This document shows, in pieces, positions 31,301-39,300 of a DNA stretch of 64,000 nt (positions are counted from its first letter, which is position 1; each line of letters begins with the position of its first letter). The position numbers were made by a program, and so were the translations under genes. The notes below the pieces were generated by a model, which had not been told where the DNA came from, did no database searches, and saw only the letters and a program-made list of their open reading frames with translations. The stretch is from Flavobacteriales bacterium (GTDB taxonomy: Bacteria; Bacteroidota; Bacteroidia; Flavobacteriales_D; Sanyastnellaceae): positions 1,488,001 to 1,552,000 of the forward strand of contig JAGYJM010000002.1 of the NCBI GenBank assembly GCA_018402085.1, given 5' to 3'.

Positions 31301-33536
31301 CATCGCACACGCCGTCACCATCGCTATCGTTGATACAGTTTCCATCGCAATCCAGAAACCCACTGGGGTAAATGCATGCATAAGACTCATAACTGATCAG
31401 TACAATATCCTGAGGTGTAGTATAGTCGTAGTGGTATGTTCCCCAATTACCCCAGTTCGCCCAGTAAAAAGACTTGTCAAACTCCGCATTCTGCAGGTTG
31501 TCGAGGTTATTGAAGAAATCGGTGTAAAGTGTTGGGTAGGTTCCACCATTATTGGTATTCGCCTCGTAAATGTCATTGCCTCCGTCGAAGAATTCGATTC
31601 GGTCAGACCTGTCCCACGGAAACCCGTCTCCAAAATCCTCTATTCCGCCATCTTCCATCACGATTCGGGTGATGCTTCCTGATTCAGAATAGCCACTTTC
31701 GTATGTGATGGTGTAAGAACCGGCCGGAGAGATTTCCCAGCTCAAGAGGTCGCACTCACTTACCCAGGGGTCATCGCAACTTCCCCCTCCGTATCCGGAG
31801 TCATAGGAAATAGCAGAGTCATCGAAGGTAACGGTGAATTCCACCGCATCGTCATCAGCGATTCCGGCCGGATGATTACCCGCGAGGTTGGTTACCGCAG
31901 CCGAATTAAAGGTAAGGGTTGTCGTACCACCGGGATCTGTGGCAGTAGCGTCGTAGTTGCAGGCGTTGCTGTCTGTACAGCCTAAAATTTCATTCTCATC
32001 ACACACTCCGTCACCATCGGCATCGTTCACGCAGTTGCCGTCGCAGTCGAGCAACTCTGAATCCGGATATATGCATGAGCCATCGTCTTGGGTCGCTTCT
32101 AAATCATAATTGCAAGCGTCCTGGTCTGTACAACCATCAATTCCACAAGAATTCAAACCTTCCCATGCAAGCGTAGGATACCCGCCGTTGGCCATGCCTT
32201 CAGCCCAAATGTTTTCTGAGCCATCATCTTCGGTGCACAAAAAGTCCCAATTCACAAAAGTATTTACGTCATGGGGAAAAGTCATTTCAGAGGTAGTTCG
32301 CCCTTCTGCTGTGCCGTCTGAAATGAGTAATCCCGAAGCTTCTGTATCCCAGTATGAATCGGAAATAGTACCTCCATTCACGTCGGCAAAACCATAAGCT
32401 GCATTATCTTCAGAGGTAACGGTTCCTGTGGAGTAACATCGCGTGATTGTAGATCGGTTATGACCTGCGAAACCACCAGATCCAGCGTTATAGCCTGCAG
32501 TTTCAATCACATTGCCTCTTGCGTAGCAATCGGAAATGAGTGTACTATTGTGCCAGCCTACAAATCCACCCACAGCACCTGCACCTACGACGTCGCCAGT
32601 AGCTTTGCACCGAAGAATGTTTACACCTGACATATCTGTGTGGCCACAGAAACCACCTATGTAATTTTCATCAGCTTCTACGAGACCGCGACTTTCACAC
32701 TCCTCAAGAAGGGCATCAAAACGCACAGAACCTACAAAGCCCCCCACTTCAGTAGAACGAATTAGGTCTTGTATATCAGTTGTAGAGATACAGTTTCGGA
32801 CTTCACCTCCATCCATATTTCCAATAAATCCGCCGCAATAGAAAGAAGAACCCGTTAACGCTCCATTGCTCTGCGAATTAGAGATCGTTCCCCCATTCGT
32901 ATTTCGACCTACAAAACCGGCCATCCACTGCGGACTGCTGCAGCAACCTCCATCCAAGCCTTCCACGTTAACGGTTGTTGAGCAACTATCAATCGCACCT
33001 CCTGAGTTCTCACCAGCCAGACCTGCAAAGCTCTGTGCACAATCGAAATATACCTCTCCCGGAAAAAACTCATATTCTTCGCGAAGACCAGTTATACTAC
33101 CTCCTGCTGAACAAGCTACTACTGTGCCTTGGTTTCGTCCCACAAGACCACCAACAGAAAACCTGCCACTGACATCCATGTTTGACAAGTGTACATTTCT
33201 GATTTCGGCGTTGCTTCCTGTTTCACCAAATAATCCAATGTTACTTCCTAACCGATTTATAAATAAGCCACTAATCGTGTGACCGCCACCGTCATATCTA
33301 CCGTTGAAAACCGCAATCGGAAGCCACCCTTCTCCTTCATTGAATGGCGCAACGTCCAAATTTATTGGTGAGGTTTGTAAAAAATGGGCATTCAAGTGGT
33401 TTCTAACTTCATTTAACTGTTCGGCGGTGTTAACCAAATACGGGTCATTAGGTAAGCCCGATCCGCCGTCAAATTGTGCGAATGTCCAATTTGTAAGCAT
33501 GACAAACGTCAACAAGCTTATTACAATCTTTCTCAT
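28308..33536 (-). CDS. Giant surface protein: GLUG repeats and four copies of an unknown domain
   Basis: 1742 residues. Signal peptide 1-21 (WTFAQ). Residues about 80-400 are a right-handed helix of GLUG-type repeats (GGFVGxNxGxIxxCxSxGxV). The rest alternates GCTD repeats with thrombospondin-3-like calcium loops (DADGDGVCDENE). Four GCTD repeats are interrupted by a 175-185-residue domain (first copy about 538-720) that starts like LTFNSAAVTNLAGNHPAGI and ends YWANWGNWGTYHYDYTTPQD. This domain lies between the NYD half and the closing Cys of the repeat. Its opening (P-A-G-I, then a GDxV..FTV strand) weakly recalls a domain of PEP-CTERM proteins; I cannot name it. The C-terminus is SSDLLQFLGTFGQACE. 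Confidence 0.86.
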   Translation of the reverse strand: MRKIVISLLTFVMLTNWTFAQFDGGSGLPNDPYLVNTAEQLNEVRNHLNAHFLQTSPINLDVAPFNEGEGWLPIAVFNGRYDGGGHTISGLFINRLGSNIGLFGETGSNAEIRNVHLSNMDVSGRFSVGGLVGRNQGTVVACSAGGSITGLREEYEFFPGEVYFDCAQSFAGLAGENSGGAIDSCSTTVNVEGLDGGCCSSPQWMAGFVGRNTNGGTISNSQSNGALTGSSFYCGGFIGNMDGGEVRNCISTTDIQDLIRSTEVGGFVGSVRFDALLEECESRGLVEADENYIGGFCGHTDMSGVNILRCKATGDVVGAGAVGGFVGWHNSTLISDCYARGNVIETAGYNAGSGGFAGHNRSTITRCYSTGTVTSEDNAAYGFADVNGGTISDSYWDTEASGLLISDGTAEGRTTSEMTFPHDVNTFVNWDFLCTEDDGSENIWAEGMANGGYPTLAWEGLNSCGIDGCTDQDACNYDLEATQDDGSCIYPDSELLDCDGNCVNDADGDGVCDENEILGCTDSNACNYDATATDPGGTTTLTFNSAAVTNLAGNHPAGIADDDAVEFTVTFDDSAISYDSGYGGGSCDDPWVSECDLLSWEISPAGSYTITYESGYSESGSITRIVMEDGGIEDFGDGFPWDRSDRIEFFDGGNDIYEANTNNGGTYPTLYTDFFNNLDNLQNAEFDKSFYWANWGNWGTYHYDYTTPQDIVLISYESYACIYPSGFLDCDGNCINDSDGDGVCDEDEVLGCTDQTACNYNNEATQDDSTCEFESCAGCTDQFACNYDNAATLDNGSCQYPDQGYDCNDVCLSDTDGDGVCDLNEVPGCTDQTACNYDASVTDSGGNITVTMISEVTFTTGGQLPAGVNVGDQVTLSFTVDVNDLTLNPGFSANYDCDEFNPNIEGCDMKAWQTAQPTEYTITYTGGYSETGTFDHLVFVDGGFENFLGSINNREDYFYLYLGNDDMYKATRFNGEFMQGGVPTNIYANILSLLQSDFDMTQYFANWGCCWLTYHYDYTTPGDVTQVSITNEAVCTYPEDPLFDCDGNCVNDADGDGVCDENEILGCTDETACNYDPAATEPGGLTSITFNSAEVTNLAGNHPAGIADGDSVIFTVTFSDENIVSDQNHLNNLNFCNSPDLIDCNAISWAMGEPSDYTITYESGYSESGTFTHIVIVDGGFEDYGFGDPSPRQDQIFFYDNLNDIFEAARFDGNYKTNLSMELLTELADIESADFDLSFYWANWGNWGTYHYDYTTPQDVVQVSLESLACIYPAIYYNCDDECLSDTDGDGVCDELEIDGCTDQTACNYVAEATDDDGSCDFVSCLGCTDEAACNYDVNATQDDGSCTYPEVGYDCSGTCLGDLDMDGICDQNEVPGCNDPNACNYDITATDDGGLITVSFTSTVTSVNGGNAPAGINEDDQVTLTFTIDASDLTLDAAFDQINACDDDFLFDAILVGCDIKAWMPSAPVDYTITYTGGYSETQSFDRLVFVDGGTEIHNEFGESPKSDSFRLYSGNTHLFEVTNFYGSAIVGIVDNPYYHLQALANADFELTYYWANQNSGWTTYHYDYTTPEDFTQISVVNDGLCQFSNDPLLDCEGNCLNDANNNGVCDENEVPGCTDQAACNYDENANLDDDSCVYATDFIDCDGNCLSDADGDGVCDENEIAGCTYQLAANFDPQATDDDGSCQLSESICGQGTYFDADAGQCLPEANECPEDLNSDGLVNSSDLLQFLGTFGQACE

Positions 33537-33565
33537 AACTGAATCATTATTGTTTAAGGATTATG

Positions 33566-33573
33566 CAAAAGTA
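33566..33573 (-). promoter_or_regulatory. Candidate -7 box for the GLUG protein gene
   Basis: TACTTTTG on the minus strand matches TAnnTTTG, 30 bp before the ATG at 33536. Confidence 0.4.
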
Positions 33574-33720
33574 GGCTGTAGCGCACACCCTAAAACCAGG
33601 GTGGTGTTATCGTTAAGATAAATACTACGAAACCGCATTAAGAGACGATCAGTCACTCAATATCATCGACCGGCTGAAAGACTGAATACTTTACCTTGCT
33701 TTCTCGTGATACGCTCTATG

Positions 33721-35667
33721 CTACTCGCAAGCTGTTCCGAAGGTACCCAGGAACTGCAGCAGGTCAGAGCTGTTGACGAGTCCGTCACTGTTCAGATCTT
33801 CCGGACATTCGTTTGGTGTGGGGAGGCATTCACCAGTGGCTATATCAAAGTAGGTACCCTCGCCACAAGCTATCTGGCTGTACACACAACTTCCGTCGTC
33901 TCTTGTAGCGGCGGCATCGTAGTTCTCTGCACCTTCATAGGTGCAACCGTAACAATCAAAGTGGCATGACTGGTCGTCTACATCACTGTTCTCATCATAG
34001 TTGCAGGCCATCGGATCGGTGCAGCCCTGCACTACCGGAATTTCAGAAAACACGCAGCTTCCATCATCGATGGTAGCGACCGGATTGTAGTTCTCTGCAG
34101 CGTCATAGGTGCATCCTGTGTACTCACAGGAGCCGTCATCATCCGTCGCTTCAGCGACGTAATTCACAGCCTCAATATCGGTGCATCCCGAAATTTCTTC
34201 TTCGTCACAGATGCCATCCAGGTCACCGTCATTCAAACAATTCCCCTCGCAGTCGAGGTATGGTAACTCCGGGTAGGTACATGAATTGTCATCATCCGTC
34301 GCTTCTGCGACGTAATTACAGGCAAGGATATCTGTACATCCGGGCACTTCATTTTCATCGCAGATCAAATCGCCGTCAGCATCATTCAAACAGTTGCCGT
34401 TGCAATCAAGATAAGGCTCATCAGGGTAGACACAGCTCTCATCGTTTACGTTTGCAGCCTGATTGTAATTACATGCTGTTGGATCTGTGCAGCCGGGAAT
34501 GGCTTCCGGACAAGTGGTTGCGCACAGGGCGGGCTGAACGTAGTCATAGAACGAACCGAGCGACAAAAAATAGTTGTTGATATTGTCATGGGCCAAAAAA
34601 CTACCGGGCAAACTGTTATCATGACGCTGCATGAGGTAGTGGCGATTTCCTGACCAGAAGAACTCTCCATTATTCTGCACCCACACCTGGTCCATGAACC
34701 CTATGCCTATCGAATCTGCCCACTGTTCAATGTTGGTGATCTGCTCAAGATCGGTCCAGTCTGCCAGTGCGTATTCAGGTCCAAATTCGTCAATGCACTG
34801 TTGGTTGGGATCCGCCTGTTCATTGAACGAAGTACTCGTTAATGTGAATTGCGGCTGATCGAGTTCAAAGGTCAGGCAAGAACCGTCATCAATGGTTGCT
34901 TCAGGGTCGTACTGACAGCTCAGAGGGTCTGTACATCCGGAAATATCCCCTATGCAGTTGCAGTTTGCGTCAATCAGATCGTTTATGCTAGCCGGATTTC
35001 CATCATCACAGGGGTCTCCGGGATAGGTCAGGCACGAGCCATCATTGACTTCTGCATCCGGATTGTATTCGCAACTCAAGGGGTCTGTGCACCCCAAAAG
35101 CTGACCAACGCAATCACAATTCTCATTTACCGAGTCATTCAGCGTTTGCAGATTACCATCGTCGCAAAGGTCTCCGGGATAGGTGAAGCAAAGGTTGTCA
35201 TCTTCTGTCGCCGCAGGGTTGTAATCGCAGCTTGACGGATCCATGCAGCCGGGCACTGATACTATCTGGGTATTCTTGCAAAGCACATACCGGTTTCCCT
35301 GCCAGGAACCCAGGTCAATAAAGTTGTTTGCGATATCGTCATGCACAAGCCACCCACCCGGAGTATTCCCATTGTGACGTGCCATAAAATAGTGCCGGTT
35401 GGCACTGTAGAAGTACACGCCATTTTGCCTCAGGTAGACTTCCTGATTCAGCATAAACCCGATCGAATCAGACCATTGCACGATGTTCGGAATGGCTTGC
35501 ACATCGCTCCAGTCGGCCACGTACGATTGCTCCCCATAGGCGTCACGACATACCTGCTCAAGGTCTGCCAGGTGGCTGTGTGTATCGGGGGTAATACTCA
35601 GGCTTTCTTGCGCATTGCTTTGTACAATAAAGCTAAACACAAACGATAGAAAACAAATAAAACGCAT
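33721..35667 (-). CDS. Surface protein with GCTD repeats and a duplicated unknown domain
   Basis: 648 residues. Signal peptide 1-20 (SFIVQSNAQ). Two copies of an unknown domain of about 110 residues (about 22-135 and 268-385), each with VADWSDVQ/LADWTDLE, a WADSIG segment, an ANRHYFMARHNG/GNRHYLMQRHDN motif and HDDIANNFIDLGSW. Between and after them are about ten GCTD repeats, some with DGDLDGICDEEE calcium-type loops. The C-terminal module is nearly identical to that of the upstream-numbered GLUG protein (SSDLLQFLGTFGTACE), which suggests a shared route to the surface. It could be an adhesin or a scaffold. Confidence 0.82.
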   Translation of the reverse strand: MRFICFLSFVFSFIVQSNAQESLSITPDTHSHLADLEQVCRDAYGEQSYVADWSDVQAIPNIVQWSDSIGFMLNQEVYLRQNGVYFYSANRHYFMARHNGNTPGGWLVHDDIANNFIDLGSWQGNRYVLCKNTQIVSVPGCMDPSSCDYNPAATEDDNLCFTYPGDLCDDGNLQTLNDSVNENCDCVGQLLGCTDPLSCEYNPDAEVNDGSCLTYPGDPCDDGNPASINDLIDANCNCIGDISGCTDPLSCQYDPEATIDDGSCLTFELDQPQFTLTSTSFNEQADPNQQCIDEFGPEYALADWTDLEQITNIEQWADSIGIGFMDQVWVQNNGEFFWSGNRHYLMQRHDNSLPGSFLAHDNINNYFLSLGSFYDYVQPALCATTCPEAIPGCTDPTACNYNQAANVNDESCVYPDEPYLDCNGNCLNDADGDLICDENEVPGCTDILACNYVAEATDDDNSCTYPELPYLDCEGNCLNDGDLDGICDEEEISGCTDIEAVNYVAEATDDDGSCEYTGCTYDAAENYNPVATIDDGSCVFSEIPVVQGCTDPMACNYDENSDVDDQSCHFDCYGCTYEGAENYDAAATRDDGSCVYSQIACGEGTYFDIATGECLPTPNECPEDLNSDGLVNSSDLLQFLGTFGTACE

Positions 35668-35791
35668 TGAATCAGGTTAAAGTTTCAGTGCGTAAAAATA
35701 CTACTAACTAAAAAGATTTTTAACTGACTACTAAATATTTACGTTATCATAACGATCGATAAGTGATCGTCGCTAATCCACATGATTTTAA

Positions 35792-35811
35792 CTGCGCAAA
35801 AGCGCAGGATG
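35792..35811. repeat. Intergenic GGATG-tagged hairpin
   Basis: CTGCGC-AAAA-GCGCAG then GATGG between two surface-protein genes. It is the same hairpin found in three signal peptides, here outside any gene. Confidence 0.75.
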
Positions 35812-35888
35812 GCTTCTCACTCAGGCGCTGAACGATGTTGCTTTCACCAGACCCTGATCAACCGCTGACTATTCAGGATTACGTCAAA

Positions 35889-35916
35889 CAAAAAACCCCG
35901 GCAGATACCGGGGTTT
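35889..35916 (-). terminator. Rho-independent terminator
   Basis: AACCCCGG-TATCTG-CCGGGG then a T-run on the minus strand, 20 bp past the SUEL-lectin protein stop. It appears to end the two-gene lectin operon. Confidence 0.88.
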
Positions 35917-35936
35917 TCGTCGCTTTCGTTGCAGGT

Positions 35937-36375
35937 TTACGGACAAGCGGTTCCGAAGATGCCCAGGAATTGGAGCAGGTCGGATGAATTTACCAGGTCA
36001 TCGCCATTGAAATCTCCGGTGCAACTGAAATTGCAGTTACCATCATCGACGGTAGCCGCGGGGTCGTAGTTGAAGCCGTTCTCATAGGTACAGCCGGTGA
36101 TCTCTTCAAGGTCACAAACGCCGTTGTTGTTGTAATCAGCGATACAGTTGCCTGCGCAGTCATACCCCTCCAGCGGATAGGTACAGGTGCCGTTATCGGT
36201 CTCTGCTGCGGGGTCGTAGTTGCAAGCGTCTTCGTAGGTGCAACCTTCTACTCCTGTTGGTGCGCAGACCTCATTGCCAGCACAGTCGAAGCCTTCTGCA
36301 GGATAGGTACAGCTACCGTCATCTGAAGTGGCCGCAGGATCATAGTTGCAAGCTTCTTCATAGGTGCAGCCGCAG
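35937..36375. repeat. Near-identical 3' cassette, copy 1
   Basis: About 435 bp encoding four GCTD-type cysteine repeats and the C-terminal module. It is almost identical to 41091-41530 in the neighbouring gene, with scattered single-base changes. The matching part of the LamG gene (21523-21960) is clearly more diverged. Confidence 0.9.
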
Positions 36376-39300
36376 GTTTCAGAAGAGGCCTCAAGTGATA
36401 AGCTGTTCTCAAATGAGCAGCCATTTTGATCAACAACGGTGAAGTTATAGGATCCGGGTGTTGTTGGGGTGCTGCCTTGCGACCAGTTCAGTGTAAACGG
36501 TTCAGTTCCGCCGGCAGCCGACCAATTCAGCACGATGCTGTCATTGCAGGCGTTGAAAAGTCCGCTTGCTGAAGCTACCAACGGAAGCGGCTGCGTTATC
36601 ACAAATGTAGTGTCAAGCGAACAACCGATGCTGTCAGTAAGGGCAAGGAAATGTGCCTCAGGGGTCAGTGCAAGCGGGTCAGAGCCGCCCCAATCAAACT
36701 GATAGGGCAATATTCCACCATCAGCGGTCGCCAGAGCAGTGCCATCGGCAGCTCCAAAGCAAGAGACGTTCACCAAATCAAGATCCAGTTCGAGGTCGCT
36801 CACACGAATAAATACGCTATCCGCACACTGGCCTATGCCATTTTCATAGGAAGCTATCAGCAAGGTATCACCGGCCGGGGTGAACGTGAACGGATCATTG
36901 TTCACACCATTTGACCAGAAATAGGCCTGGGAGTCATCCAATACTTCAAGCAGCAATGAGGTTCCCACACAAACAGATGTATCTTCTTGTTGAATCTGCA
37001 TCTCCGCGAAATAAGCGTAAAGTGAATCCTGCGTGGCACATCCTATGCTATCAGTCACCTCAACCGTATAAGTTCCGGTTGCTGAAATTGCAATCGTATC
37101 TGTGGTTTCAGCGGTACTCCAAAGGTAGCTTTCCCATTCCTGCTCCAGGGCGATTGGATACTCTGAGAGCGAACAGAGTAAAATCGAGTCCTGATCAAAT
37201 GAAGCCTGCGGATTGCTGACGTTCACCTGCACGCTGTCTGTGCACGTCATTACACCGTCAGAAATGACCACATGGTACCATTCAAGCGAGTCTGGTGCCA
37301 CGATGATAGAATCTGCTGTCTCTCCTGTTGACCAGAGGATATCGCTATAAGAGACTTCAGAAACGACTTGAACACTGAAATCATCGAACGCCCAGCTTTC
37401 ATCACACAAACTTTGCAGACCGGCGGCTGAGAATTGCATTTCAAGTGACGACCCTGAATGTGGAATCGTTTTTGAAATCATATACTTGAAACCGTCCATC
37501 GCAAAACAAAAACCATCAATGACGCCCTCGCTCGTTGTTCCGTAAGGGTTTGATGCAGGGCAATCATAAGGATAGCATTGCGACTTATTGCTGAACGAAG
37601 TGAAATTGGTGCTTAGCACGTTCTCACCATCGGCGGTCCAGGTCCATAATTCATCACCATTCGAGCCATTTCCATCCCACGAGTCAATCGCATAGAAAGT
37701 GAATGACACCGTGACTTCCTGATGAGGAGGCAAACCCTGCAGATTCAGGGTGACCGTTTCATTTGCGAAGTTCCCGAAAACTTGTGAATCATCAATGTTT
37801 ACACGATCTGTCCGGCTCCATTCGTTGCCGACGGGTGCTTCAAAATCATTAAAGTAAAACTGACTACCACTGAGGTTCGGGTCGTTCACCACTAACTGAG
37901 CGCTGTCTCCTATGCAAATGATGGTGTCCGGTGTCATGATCTCGCCATTGACGATGGAAACAAGCACACTGTCTGATACCTCACAACCAAATGCATCTTG
38001 TCCGGTAACCGTGTAAGTATCACTGAATGAGACGTAATTCTGCTGATCTGTGCTTCCGTTTGACCAAAAGTATGCTTCAAATCCTGCGGGGGCCTCCAGT
38101 AGCACACTGTCAACAGCACACAGAGAAATAGTGTCATTCATCAATTGCAATACCGGATTGCTGACATCCACGGTGATCTCATCGGTACAGGTGAGGTCTT
38201 CATTGCTTACCTCGAGGGTATACACCGATTGTGACTGGGGAGCAACGTTAATCAGCTCATCCGTTTCGCCCGTAGACCATAGAATATCTGCATACACCTC
38301 ACTCTGACCGTAAGAGGCTTGTACCGTCAGCCATTTACCGGTTCCGTCACAAGGATCGACAAATGTATCATTGTCAACCGGGATGGTACAGGTACTTTGA
38401 CCAAGGCAAAGGCTCTCTACGATTTGAGAAGATGATGCGGCATGACAGGCTCCAATAGCAAAACTACCGCATGAGCCTGAGGCTGTGCCGTAGCTTGCAA
38501 AGTCAATTGAATTAAAAACGGTACCGGCAGGTGCGGTAAGGGTCAATGACCCTGATTGTTCTGTGGCCGTCCCGCAAACTGTACCTGAGTTATTGATTTG
38601 TGGAATGTTCTCAACAAATAGATCCAGTGAATCGCCAATACAAATTGTAGTGTCAGAAGGCATGATGCCTGAACCCAGCACCCATAGATAGATGGTATCT
38701 GATGCCTGGCAGCCCAGCGAGTCAGTGACCTGTACGCTGTATTCACCAAACTGGAAAGGCTCAATCGAAGCGGTTGAAGCCCCGGTCGACCAGTCATAGG
38801 CTGCGTAGCCGAGACCTGCTTCCAGACTGAATCCTTCACCGCCACATACGCTCAGGGTATCCGGGCCCAGATCCACAAAGGGCAATGAAAGAGCTACATT
38901 CACCGTATCATAACAAGTGATAAGCCCGTTACTCACCTCCACACTCACGGTAGTGTCAGACAAAGCGGTGTAGGTGTATGATTCATCTTCAGAGCCGTCA
39001 AACCAATTGATGTTTTGTGGAAAAGTACCGGCATCTGAGTCAACTGCAAACGTTATTTCGTCTCCTTGGCAGAGGAAGAGGCTGTCAGGTCCAATCTCAG
39101 CACTCATGAGCGAAACCCATACAGCAGCCGTATCTGCGCAAAACAATGAGTCGGTTACAATAAGCTCATATACGCCGCTTTCTGTCACCTCAATGCCATC
39201 TGCCGTGCTGCCGTCTGACCAGAGGTAGGTGCTGTAACCGGCCGGAGCATTCACCTGCAGGGTATCTACCCCACAAAAGGTCAGCGTATCTTCAGCGAAG

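Noticed and set aside
34140-34322. CATCCGTCGCTTCTGCGACG hairpins in GCTD repeats as mobile insertions
   Set aside because: They encode the repeat's own NYVAEATDDD and could have spread by duplication of the protein repeat, so insertion cannot be separated from it.
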